Source: Planctomycetota bacterium (GTDB taxonomy: Bacteria; Planctomycetota; Planctomycetia; Pirellulales; Pirellulaceae). From it: DNA of 13,586 nucleotides. Within the stretch, counting starts at the first letter, position 1, and each line of letters begins with the position of its first letter. Where the stretch lies: assembly GCA_026692885.1 (NCBI GenBank), contig JAPLNJ010001059.1, forward strand, positions 1-13,586. Reading direction: 5' to 3'. The position numbers were made by a program, and so were the translations under genes. Positions 6,157 to 12,124 of this stretch are shown here, one piece after another. The notes under the pieces are model-generated. The model was not told the origin of the DNA and did not search any database. It saw only the letters and a program-made list of their open reading frames with translations.

Positions 6157-7125
6157 TTATTCATCGGGCGATGGCAGACGGTTCCGGCCGGCAAGCAGGT
6201 TGAATCGCTCCAGCAGGTCCGGCCGCAGGAACTCCAAGTGAAGGTTTTGATTCTTGAAGCAGCGAAACGCAAAAAAATCGGTGCGGCCCTTTCCGTCTCG
6301 TCCGCAGGTGCGGATCGCCGAACCAAGCGGCCCGTAGTGCGTCTCCGGCATGCCCTTGCCATCCAGTCGGTGAAAGATGTTGTCCAGGGCCGTAATGTGC
6401 TTCTCGCGGCCGTGCGTCGGCCTCCAGTACTCGCCAGGCCATCCGCGTTCGACCATCCACGGCCGGATGATCTTCCGGTTCAGCTTGAAATCGCTGTTGC
6501 GAACGTAGTCGGCGCAGTGCCGCGAAGGACGCCAGAAGTCATACTCTTCGTGGATTGCCTCAGACATGAACTCGTCGGCTGATTGGATCGTGCCGGCCAG
6601 CACTTCGTAGATCGTTTCCTCACTGATCTCCGGCAGTTGCGTAGCGGTTGCTGGTTCCCACCGGCGCTCGCCGTGAATCTCCCGGTCAAGTTCTTCCTGG
6701 CGCTTGCTCGACATGATTTTGCGGATTCCGAGCTTGTTGATCAGCACGCCCCAGGCGGCTCGGCGCATCCGGTCTTCCAGGTATTCGGCCGCTTGGACAT
6801 TAGCGTGGTGCTGTGACCCGTTGAAGTAGACGTCCACGCCGAAAGCGTAGTCGTCCTGGAAGGCTGCCTTCAACTTGTCACACTCGGCACCGATCTCGAC
6901 GACAAGTTCCATCAGTCGGCCAACGGAGGCCCGATAAACCGACGCCAGCCTTGCGGCGCCGCGGTACTCAACCAGTTCACCCATGCTTGGAAGGCCCGCG
7001 ATTCTTGCGGCTTCCACGTGGACGTCTTCTTCGCGGAACATGCGCACTCCGTCCACCACGCTGTTGGCAAACGCGGCGGCGTGTTGTTCGTCTGGCATCT
7101 CTGGCAGTTCGCATTCGTGGATCAT
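6157..7125 (-). CDS. DUF4942 domain protein
   Basis: The 322-residue product opens MIHECELPEMPDEQH. Its middle has FQDDYAFGVDVYFNG (about 89-103), AAWGVLINKLGIRKIMSSKR (124-142) and PEISEETIYEVLAG (165-178). It ends with FFAFRCFKNQNLHLEF (284-299) and DLLERFNLLAG, the typical close of DUF4942 proteins. These are mostly found on phages, plasmids and integrated elements, with no established function. The frame is open to an ATG at 7338, but I chose ATG 7125 because AGGTGA lies just upstream and the extra N-terminus looks non-protein-like. A 249-bp gap separates it from the ATPase gene downstream; I see no convincing gene in that gap. Confidence 0.8.
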   Translation of the reverse strand: MIHECELPEMPDEQHAAAFANSVVDGVRMFREEDVHVEAARIAGLPSMGELVEYRGAARLASVYRASVGRLMELVVEIGAECDKLKAAFQDDYAFGVDVYFNGSQHHANVQAAEYLEDRMRRAAWGVLINKLGIRKIMSSKRQEELDREIHGERRWEPATATQLPEISEETIYEVLAGTIQSADEFMSEAIHEEYDFWRPSRHCADYVRNSDFKLNRKIIRPWMVERGWPGEYWRPTHGREKHITALDNIFHRLDGKGMPETHYGPLGSAIRTCGRDGKGRTDFFAFRCFKNQNLHLEFLRPDLLERFNLLAGRNRLPSPDE

Positions 7126-7133
7126 CTGATCAC

Positions 7134-7508
7134 CTATTCCTTGGGAAACCTGACGGTGGACGGCTTGGTGTTTTCGGAGTATCGTGACCGCTCGACTCGT
7201 TGGTGTGCGCGAATCGCGGTCCCTATCGGATTGCATTGAAGTGGTCGCACAGGCGTGACCGCAGCCAGCCAGCGAACCCGTGCGTGCCTGTCGCGCACAC
7301 GGCCCGTGAACGAGGAAGTCGAAGTCTGGCCTGGGCACCGAGCGTAGGACTGACGACTGATCAGATTGACCACGGCACGGCCAACAGCGGGCTTTAGCTT
7401 CGAGACGCCCCTGTCCGGAGTGCTTCCGCAGGCGAGGATATCGCCAGCATCAATTGATTCGGTCCGCGGGCAGTTATCGCCACTCCGGACCGCCAACGCA
7501 TACACCAT
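7134..7508 (-). CDS. Possible 124-aa protein filling the DUF3846-DUF4942 gap
   Basis: This frame runs from ATG 7508, 11 bp after the DUF3846 stop, to TAG at 7134, 8 bp before the DUF4942 start. It therefore fills a 393-bp gap almost exactly. The product is basic and Arg/Ser/Thr-rich (for example RVRDRHARVRWLAAVTPVR), with no domain I recognise. Third-position GC is not strongly raised, no clear ribosome-binding site precedes ATG 7508, and the DUF4942 frame is also open through part of this stretch. It may be a real small gene or untranslated spacer. A 10-bp inverted repeat, GTCCGGAGTG (7413-7422) with CACTCCGGAC (7491-7500), lies within it. Confidence 0.3.
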   Translation of the reverse strand: MVYALAVRSGDNCPRTESIDAGDILACGSTPDRGVSKLKPAVGRAVVNLISRQSYARCPGQTSTSSFTGRVRDRHARVRWLAAVTPVRPLQCNPIGTAIRAHQRVERSRYSENTKPSTVRFPKE

Positions 7509-7518
7509 CACCCGCAGG

Positions 7519-7929
7519 TCAGATTGGCGTTTGCCTATACATTGTTCTTTTCCGCTCCGTGGCCTGCGGTCCCGTCCGAGCAAGAATCGCAGCCTTCTCC
7601 AGCAACTCATGAAGCAGCGGCTGGAGAATATCGAAGCCGGCTCCCACCTCATCGAACTCGCCGCTCTCGTCTTTGCATCCGACGATCACCATGGCGCCCT
7701 TGATATAGTCGCCAGGCGCCAAGCCGATCCGGTAGTCAAAGCAGAGCTTGGTCGCAAGCTCGTTCCGTGGTAGCCCTAGAGCAATGCCATCCTCGTTCAC
7801 GTACGCCTCCGTCGTGTCCGTGAACGGCAAACACTGGACATACCCGCCGACCCAGGACTGAAAGTCCTCGAACTTACCGTCCCGGATATCCACCAGCCCG
7901 CTGGCCGGGATGAACAGCACATGAGCCAT
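7519..7929 (-). CDS. DUF3846 domain protein
   Basis: The 136-residue product has the DUF3846 core: FEDFQSWVGGYVQCLPF (about 20-36), AYVNEDGIALGLPRNELAT (42-60), then GDYIKGAMVIVGCKDESGEF (73-92). The tail is a Leu-rich helix and a basic end. DUF3846 proteins are small and common on mobile DNA; biochemical function is not established. The start at ATG 7929 is well supported by AGGAGG 7 bp upstream. That ATG overlaps the TGA of the small ORF before it (TGATG), so translation is probably coupled. It belongs to the same co-directional series as DUF2997 and DUF1257. Confidence 0.82.
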   Translation of the reverse strand: MAHVLFIPASGLVDIRDGKFEDFQSWVGGYVQCLPFTDTTEAYVNEDGIALGLPRNELATKLCFDYRIGLAPGDYIKGAMVIVGCKDESGEFDEVGAGFDILQPLLHELLEKAAILARTGPQATERKRTMYRQTPI

Positions 7930-8087
7930 CAGTAGTCCTCCTGGTCGTCATGTTCCTCTTCCGCGTGCTCTCGGCAGCGAAAGGAACGAAACTCCTGAGT
8001 GCTCCCGCCGATGCCGTGCAGGCCAGCGGGAACACGGTTGCTGGCCAGGCACCAATTCGATACGTCACGGCCAGTCGGTTGTGACAA
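7929..8087 (-). CDS. Small ORF (about 52 aa, TTG start) between DUF2997 and DUF3846
   Basis: A minus-strand frame with no ATG runs from TTG 8087 (or TTG 8093, overlapping the DUF2997 stop) to TGA 7931-7929. The stop shares its A with the DUF3846 start codon. The product reads SQPTGRDVSNWCLASNRVP, AGLHGIGGSTQEFRSF, then RCREHAEEEHDDQEDY. The composition looks protein-like: Trp, two Cys, Gly turns and a strongly acidic tail. It fills the 160-bp gap exactly, and stop/start overlap at both ends suggests translational coupling. No clear Shine-Dalgarno precedes the TTG. I do not recognise a family with certainty. A Cys/His pair (CREH) may bind metal. Confidence 0.5.
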   Translation of the reverse strand: MSQPTGRDVSNWCLASNRVPAGLHGIGGSTQEFRSFRCREHAEEEHDDQEDY

Positions 8088-8089
8088 AA

Positions 8090-8284
8090 TCAAGCACGCT
8101 GCTGCGTGGCCAACTCGACCTGCTGTTGCTGATGAAACTCGGCCGTCAGTTGCTCACTGGTTTGCTGGCCCAGAGCTTGCTCCAAGAACTTGCTGGCCTC
8201 GCGGCAGGACGAACCGGCGAAGCCCTTGGTGGTGACGGTGGTCTCGCCCTTGGGCGACACGATGATCTCAATGATCTTGCTCAT
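8090..8284 (-). CDS. DUF2997 family protein
   Basis: The 64-residue product, MSKIIEIIVSPKGETTVTTK then GFAGSSCREASKFLEQALG, matches the DUF2997 layout: a beta hairpin, the G-F-x-G-x-x-C-x-x-A motif with a single conserved Cys, and a helix ending LEQALG. A Gln-rich tail follows. ATG 8284 overlaps the DUF1257 stop (ATGA, 8281-8284), and GGAGGT lies 5 bp upstream inside the DUF1257 gene, so the two genes are translationally coupled. DUF2997 commonly travels with DUF1257 and a Ycf46-type ATPase; the biochemical role is unknown. Confidence 0.88.
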   Translation of the reverse strand: MSKIIEIIVSPKGETTVTTKGFAGSSCREASKFLEQALGQQTSEQLTAEFHQQQQVELATQQRA

Positions 8285-8652
8285 GCGGCACCTCCGTTTA
8301 CCTGGACGGTCAGTTTGATCGACCCATCGCTCAGGGTCTGCTCGGTGCAGGTGTGCCCCTTACGACGACACTCGGATCGGGCTTTCTCCACGGCATACGC
8401 TTGCAGGAACGTATCCAGCTGCTTTTTCTCGCCCCAGCGGCCGTTGAAGTTGTCGTACTGGACGTGGCCCGAAGCAACATCACAGATAGCCGGATAACGC
8501 CACTTGGGCAGTTGCACAGCGAGCCCGGTGGCAGAGCTGCTGAACAGTTTGTGGGTGCCCTGGACGGGCTGAGGTAGCCGGAGTCGTTGACACGCGGCCT
8601 GGACGGCAGCGGCGTCTCTGACTTCCGTCTTGATACTGACGAGATGCGACAT
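8281..8652 (-). CDS. DUF1257 (Ycf35-like) protein
   Basis: The 123-residue product begins MSHLVSIKTEVRDAAAVQAA and has the DUF1257 order of parts: an N-terminal beta-alpha segment ending LRLPQPV, a middle VQLPKWRYPAICDVASGHVQ with YDNFNGRWGE, the helix LDTFLQAYAVEKARSECRRK, and a closing strand DGSIKLTVQV. DUF1257 includes the plastid and cyanobacterial Ycf35 proteins; function is unresolved. The start ATG 8652 has AAGGA about 10 bp upstream. Its stop overlaps the DUF2997 start by four bases, and the Ycf46-like ATPase lies further down the same strand, so it forms part of a recognisable trio. Confidence 0.86.
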   Translation of the reverse strand: MSHLVSIKTEVRDAAAVQAACQRLRLPQPVQGTHKLFSSSATGLAVQLPKWRYPAICDVASGHVQYDNFNGRWGEKKQLDTFLQAYAVEKARSECRRKGHTCTEQTLSDGSIKLTVQVNGGAA

Positions 8653-8705
8653 GGAAATTGATCCTTGATGGTTGATGGACTTTAGACAGACGGACGAGAT
8701 CGACG

Positions 8706-9290
8706 TCAGGCCCGCTTGAGCGTGTCCGTAGGATCGTCATCGGAGACCGACCCAGACTGTTTCGACGGTTGGTGATCCAGCAGCGGGACAAGCTGACGTG
8801 CTGGCAGCAGTATGGGACGATCGGTAGTCAGCTCTTCAACTAGCAGTTCGGCCAGGGCCTCGTCGGTGCCCTGTTTGTCGCGGGTGCACCACAAGAGCCA
8901 GCAGCACACCAGCAACGGCAGCAAGCAAGCCAGGATGCCGGCCCCGGCACAGATTGATGTGCCGAGGATCGAGTCCCAGTAACGGTCCTTGGCAATCTCC
9001 CGGCGTTCAGTTTCCAGCGAATCTCGCTGTCGGCTGACCTCGGCCTGGTCGGTCCGCAGCTCGCGTTGCAACTCCACCAGCTTCTGCCTGGCCTGTGAGT
9101 CCGCCTCCACGAGCTGCTTGGTGCCCTCAGCCACATGTTGCTGCAGTTCGGCCATCTGCTTGTTCTGCTCGGCCTGACGCCGGGTTGACTCCATCGCGAC
9201 CTGGGCCACGCGCGGGTCAGTCTCTTCGCAGCCGATCAACAGAACGATCAGTGCGGTCCACAGGACGCGGCACAACCAATTCATCTTCAT
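8706..9290 (-). CDS. Coiled-coil lipoprotein with a second membrane segment
   Basis: The 194-residue product has a lipoprotein signal ending in the lipobox LLIGC (Cys21). A long charged coiled-coil region follows (about 30-105, rich in Gln, Glu, Arg and Lys, e.g. QNKQMAELQQHVAEGTKQLV). A hydrophobic helix comes at about 109-135 (GTSICAGAGILACLLPLLVC), then an acidic/polar tail. ATG 9290 is chosen because GGAGGAA lies 5 bp upstream; the longer open frame to 9419 has no support. The predicted form is an N-terminally lipidated coiled coil that crosses the membrane again and exposes about 55 residues. It may be a membrane anchor for the module. A terminator-like hairpin separates it from the sigma-like gene. 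I do not recognise a named family. Confidence 0.75.
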   Translation of the reverse strand: MKMNWLCRVLWTALIVLLIGCEETDPRVAQVAMESTRRQAEQNKQMAELQQHVAEGTKQLVEADSQARQKLVELQRELRTDQAEVSRQRDSLETERREIAKDRYWDSILGTSICAGAGILACLLPLLVCCWLLWCTRDKQGTDEALAELLVEELTTDRPILLPARQLVPLLDHQPSKQSGSVSDDDPTDTLKRA

Positions 9291-9349
9291 GCGGGTTCCT
9301 CCAACGTGACAGGATTCGGGATGCCAGGCAGATGGAACGGGTGACAAGG

Positions 9350-9392
9350 ACAAGACAGAAAGCCCGGCGACACAACCGCGTGCCGCCGGGCT
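9350..9392 (-). terminator. Rho-independent terminator-like hairpin after the sigma-like gene
   Basis: AGCCCGGCG (9361-9369) pairs perfectly with CGCCGGGCT (9384-9392), loop 14 nt. Read on the minus strand the stem is followed by TTTCTGTCTTGTCC, a moderately U-rich tract. It starts 24 bp after the sigma-like gene's stop and precedes the lipoprotein gene, so it could end or attenuate transcription between the regulator and the rest. Confidence 0.6.
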
Positions 9393-9415
9393 TGCATGTG
9401 AACAGCGATGCTGAA

Positions 9416-10033
9416 TCAAGCGAACGGGGGGTCGCCCTGGAACTCAACCCACGTCGTCTCCAGTTCGCGCCGGGTCTGCGAGATCCGGCCGGGGCTGACG
9501 CGGAACTTGCGTGCCGTCCGCTTCGTGGTCTCGCCCGTCGCCAGTGTCTGCGCAATCCGGCGTTTGCGCCGGGGCAGACTGTCGAACCACTCTCCGATGT
9601 CGATTCTGGCTGCCGCGGTCTCGGCGGGGCCGGCATGGCGGTCTTCGATCAGGACCTCGTGCCACTCGCCTGTGCGTTCGTCGAAGACGTCCAGACGCTC
9701 GATGGTGATCTGCTTGTGGGCCTGGCAGTACTCGGAGCTGATATCCAGAACATTGAGCTTGGCACCAACACGGCGACCGTCACGGACCTGCTTGATGGCG
9801 TACTGGGCCAATGGCGTCGGGTACACGACTTCGAGCAAGCCCCGTTCGACCAGACGCACGAGCGCGGCCCAGCAGTTGGCGATGACTTCGGCGGTCAGGT
9901 CCTGGCGATGTTCCGCCTTCTCGTTGCGGAACGCGAACCGGGCCTGCTCTTGGATGGCTGGCAGCAGCGACAGGAACTTGGCGCAGCACGCGGACGCGGT
10001 CGATTGACGCAGTTTCTTCGCACTCACGATCAT
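9416..10033 (-). CDS. Sigma-70-like / HTH regulatory protein
   Basis: The 205-residue product has an N-terminal helical region (about 14-85) resembling sigma region 2, with EVIANCWAALVRLVERG and PTPLAQYAIKQVRDGRRVG. A linker with IERLDVFDERTGEWHEVLIE follows. The C-terminal helix-turn-helix (about 153-192), RRKRRIAQTLATGETTKRTA then VSPGRISQTRRELE, resembles sigma region 4. Planctomycetes encode many relatives of this protein, often annotated as sigma-like. ATG 10033 is preceded by AGGAGGT with 7-bp spacing. It is the first gene of the minus-strand series and may control it, though the hairpin at 9361-9392 lies between. No anti-sigma gene is seen. Whether it binds core RNA polymerase cannot be told from sequence. 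Confidence 0.75.
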   Translation of the reverse strand: MIVSAKKLRQSTASACCAKFLSLLPAIQEQARFAFRNEKAEHRQDLTAEVIANCWAALVRLVERGLLEVVYPTPLAQYAIKQVRDGRRVGAKLNVLDISSEYCQAHKQITIERLDVFDERTGEWHEVLIEDRHAGPAETAAARIDIGEWFDSLPRRKRRIAQTLATGETTKRTARKFRVSPGRISQTRRELETTWVEFQGDPPFA

Positions 10034-10056
10034 GGGGACGACCTCCTGTTAGGTAT

Positions 10057-10085
10057 GGTCGCCCACACCGGGGCGACCGTGTGGG
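10057..10085 (-). promoter_or_regulatory. Interleaved dyads in the leader of the sigma-like gene
   Basis: GGTCGCC (10057-10063) can pair with GGCGACC (10072-10078), and CCCACAC (10062-10068) with GTGTGGG (10079-10085). On the minus-strand RNA the order is A-B-A'-B', so the stems exclude each other or form a pseudoknot. They end 9 bp before the AGGAGGT ribosome-binding site of the sigma-like gene. The stems are seen directly; a regulatory role is inferred. Confidence 0.4.
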
Positions 10086-10215
10086 GGAACACAGTCGCCC
10101 TGGCACAATGCCGAGGCGCAAGACGAACTTCAACGACTCAACGACTAACCACCGTGGCGTGGTGGCGAGTCACGGGCGGTGGATACAGCAGGCTTCGGCC
10201 AGGGATGTGTGTGGC

Positions 10216-10228
10216 GGGGGGGGGGGGG
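10216..10228. repeat. G13 homopolymer tract
   Basis: Thirteen consecutive G residues lie on the plus strand, 183 bp upstream of the start of the sigma-like gene (which would see C13). Such tracts are prone to slippage and are also frequent assembly errors. Confidence 0.9.
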
Positions 10229-10338
10229 CTGAAACGAGGAACAGTCGCACCGAACTAGCCGGCAGGACTCTAACAGAAACGTGTCTTCGCCATCGCCGCC
10301 GACAGAAAAAGCAGCAATCAGCCCGCAAAAACCAGTCG

Positions 10339-10367
10339 CTGCTACCTAAGCCTTACCTTCATATAAT
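10339..10367 (+). promoter_or_regulatory. Promoter-like pair in repeat copy 1
   Basis: TATAAT at 10362-10367 is a perfect -10 hexamer, with CTGCTA at 10339-10344 as a poor -35 at exactly 17 bp. The equivalent positions in repeat copy 2 also form a promoter-like pair with the same spacing. Confidence 0.45.
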
Positions 10368-10447
10368 TGTGACGCAAAATGGGGGGGTATTTAGCTTCCT
10401 GACCGGCGTGCGTCGCAGCCCAACGGTAGGTCGCCAGAGCTGGGTAC
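10339..10447 (+). repeat. Diverged direct repeat unit, copy 1
   Basis: This unit shares CCTAAGCC, GTGACGCA/ATGACGCA, ATGGGGGGGTATTTAGCTT, CGCAGCCCAACGG and AGGTCGCCAGAGCTGGGTAC, in the same order and spacing, with the unit at 10603-10712. A 17-bp direct repeat TGAAACGAGGAACAGTC also precedes each copy (10230-10246 and 10458-10474), so a larger block of roughly 230-260 bp seems duplicated. The copy is non-coding: its ATG-GGG-GGG frame stops after seven codons. Confidence 0.75.
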
Positions 10448-10531
10448 CAGCGGCGTTTGAAACGAGGAACAGTCACGCCAAGGTGGCAGGTGAGAGCAAG
10501 ATCGGGACGTGAGATGGCGAGAGGGTGTAAA

Positions 10532-10579
10532 GGCTGCCTAGTCTGAAAGCAGATTCAAAACGAAACAGGCAAGGCAGCC
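10532..10579. other. Stem GGCTGCCT/AGGCAGCC within the duplicated region
   Basis: GGCTGCCT (10532-10539) pairs with AGGCAGCC (10572-10579) around a 32-nt A-rich loop. It lies between the two repeat copies, in the part where copy 2's block is longer than copy 1's. It might be an RNA structure; no function is assigned. Confidence 0.35.
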
Positions 10580-10602
10580 GTCAGGGGTGTGAAGACCGGG
10601 CG

Positions 10603-10631
10603 TTGACACCTAAGCCTGGTCTCCATGTTAT
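10603..10631 (+). promoter_or_regulatory. Promoter-like pair in repeat copy 2
   Basis: A perfect TTGACA (-35) at 10603-10608 is followed after 17 bp by TGTTAT at 10626-10631 (4 of 6 matches to TATAAT). Transcription would run through the G7 tract into the GIY-YIG remnant. No ribosome-binding site is seen before the ATG at 10644. Confidence 0.5.
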
Positions 10632-10712
10632 TATGACGCAGAAATGGGGGGGTATTTAGCTTTCGGACCAGCGTGCGGCGCAGCCCAACGGGAGGTCGCC
10701 AGAGCTGGGTAC
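10603..10712 (+). repeat. Diverged direct repeat unit, copy 2
   Basis: This is the second copy of the ~110-bp unit (see 10339-10447), including the G7 run in ATGGGGGGGTATTTAGCTT and the closing GAGCTGGGTAC. It ends exactly where recognisable GIY-YIG coding sequence begins, so its edge looks like a recombination junction. Confidence 0.75.
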
Positions 10713-10850
10713 ACCCGTAGCCGCCGCCCGGTCAAGCAGGTGTATCAGGAGTCCCAGTGCAGCCAGAGTCTGGCATTGAAGCGGGAAGCGGCGATCAAGA
10801 AGCTGACACGGCGGCAGAAACTGGCGATGGTCCGGGCTGGTAGACAATGA
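10710..10850 (+). pseudogene. GIY-YIG nuclease remnant (C-terminal half only)
   Basis: The frame reads YTRSRRPVKQVYQESQ, SQSLALKREAAIKKLT, RRQKLAMVRAGRQ and stops at 10848-10850. This is the second half of a UPF0213-like small GIY-YIG endonuclease: the R-x-RPV-x-x-VY-x-E strand, ALKRE with the catalytic-type Glu, and the KKLTRRQKL helix. The GIY and YIG strands and the first Arg, needed for catalysis, are missing; in their place the frame runs back into repeat copy 2 to an ATG at 10644. The gene has therefore been beheaded at the repeat edge and cannot be an active nuclease. The frame itself has no stop, so a chimeric 68-residue peptide could be made. Confidence 0.7.
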
Positions 10851-10979
10851 CGACCGTTTACGTGAAGATCCAAGGGACGGACTGTCAGTTGCGCGACGCT
10901 GTGCTGGAAAGTGGAGGCTGCCGAGACAGGGCTTGCAGTGTTCAAGTTGGGAACCAGATCGTAACGGAAAGGAAAGCAC

Positions 10980-11942
10980 ATGTATCCGCTCGAATTCGGG
11001 AATACAGAGGAGAGGGAACGCCAGGCAGGCCCGGCTGCCAGTGGTCGCCGCGAGTTCCTCAAGCAGGTCGGGACGGCCCCTGTCGCGCTCGCCGCAGCCG
11101 GTGTGGCCTACGGCGCCGCGGCTGTCGCGGAGACGCACCCCTTGCCGCAGATCCGGCTGGGCGAGCACTCGGTTTCGCGGCTCATCTGCGGCGATAATCC
11201 ATTTAAGGCGAATTCCCATCTGTCGGTATCTCTCAACCAGCACATGCGGCGATATTACACGCCCGACCAAATCGTCAAGACCTTGCGGCGTTGCGAACAA
11301 GTGGGAATCAACTGCTGGCAAGCCAGCTTCGCCGGTGAGCTGGACCTGCACCGCCGCTACATCGCAGAAGGCGGAAAGATGCAGCTGATCGTGATCGAGG
11401 CGGGCACGGACATCATCGCCAAGGCCAAAGATGCCGGAGCGATCGGCGTGGCCCATCAAGGCGAAGCTACCGATCACCTCTTCAAGTCGGGCCAGCTCGA
11501 CAAGGTGCATGAGTTCCTGAAGCAGGTGCGTCAGGCGGGAATGCTCGTCGGTGTCTCCACCCACATGCCTGCGGTGGTCGACGCCATCGAATCCAAGGGC
11601 TGGGACGTCGACTATTACATGACTTGCGTCTACGAGCGGAACCGTAGCGCCGAGGAACTCAAGAAGCTGCTCGACCACGTGCCCATTCCCGTGAGCGAGG
11701 TGTACTTGACCGAAGATCCGCCGCGGATGTTTCAGGCGATCCGCCACACAAGACGCCCTTGCCTGGCGTTCAAGATTCTCGCGGCGGGAAGGTGCTCCTG
11801 GCATCGCGAGTGGGTCGAGCGGGCCTTCCGCCAGACCTTCCAGTCGATCAAGCCCACCGATGCCGTCATCGTCGGCATGTATAACGAGTTCAACGACGAA
11901 CCGGCCGAAAACGCCGAGTTGGTCCGCCGCTACGGGTCGTGA
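10980..11942 (+). CDS. Tat-exported TIM-barrel / aldo-keto-reductase-like protein
   Basis: The 320-residue product carries a twin-arginine signal: SGRREFLKQVG at about 21-31, then an Ala-rich hydrophobic stretch to about residue 50. The mature part begins PLPQIRLGEHSVSRLICGDN, with HMRRYYTPDQIVKTLRRCEQ, VGINCWQASF, the repeated beta-alpha units of a TIM barrel (MQLIVIEAGTD, AGAIGVAHQGEA, VGVSTHMP, VDYYMTCVYE), CLAFKILAAGR, and a closing TDAVIVGMYNEFNDE then ENAELVRRYG. Planctomycetes have many such exported proteins of unknown substrate. ATG 10980 follows GGAAAGGAAA. No conserved catalytic Tyr/Lys pair of aldo-keto reductases can be assigned with confidence. The next gene, also exported, may belong to the same carbohydrate-related function. 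Confidence 0.7.
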   Translation: MYPLEFGNTEERERQAGPAASGRREFLKQVGTAPVALAAAGVAYGAAAVAETHPLPQIRLGEHSVSRLICGDNPFKANSHLSVSLNQHMRRYYTPDQIVKTLRRCEQVGINCWQASFAGELDLHRRYIAEGGKMQLIVIEAGTDIIAKAKDAGAIGVAHQGEATDHLFKSGQLDKVHEFLKQVRQAGMLVGVSTHMPAVVDAIESKGWDVDYYMTCVYERNRSAEELKKLLDHVPIPVSEVYLTEDPPRMFQAIRHTRRPCLAFKILAAGRCSWHREWVERAFRQTFQSIKPTDAVIVGMYNEFNDEPAENAELVRRYGS

Positions 11943-12054
11943 CGGGAACCAAAGGACAACGGGGACTCATGGTCACACCGAGACACATCGGAGGCCGCCA
12001 CGCAGGTTGTCTTTGTCGGATGGCGTTTCGAGCGATTTCGTCAGGCCCGTCGTG

Positions 12055-12063
12055 TGGTACACT
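12055..12063 (+). promoter_or_regulatory. Possible extended -10 (TGGTACACT)
   Basis: TGG followed by TACACT (4 of 6 matches to TATAAT) forms an extended -10 about 60 bp before the glycosidase-like gene. No recognisable -35 lies 16-18 bp upstream, so support is weak. Confidence 0.25.
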
Positions 12064-12124
12064 CCCTACGTTTCGACTTACAACTCCTGCGATGGACGAT
12101 GATCACGTGCAAACCACCACGAAG

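Noticed and set aside
7126..7338. 71-residue N-terminal extension of the DUF4942 protein
   Set aside because: The composition is not family-like and a ribosome-binding site directly precedes the internal ATG at 7125.
7413..7500. 10-bp inverted repeat (GTCCGGAGTG) 68 bp apart
   Set aside because: Short arms and a long loop; could arise by chance and no T-run follows.
9095..10258. 387-residue plus-strand open frame
   Set aside because: It is antisense to the sigma-like gene and the lipoprotein gene, which have good ribosome-binding sites and recognisable features.
10656..11804. 382-residue minus-strand open frame
   Set aside because: It lies antisense to the Tat-exported TIM-barrel gene and the GIY-YIG remnant, both of which have recognisable protein sequence; it is a high-GC shadow frame.
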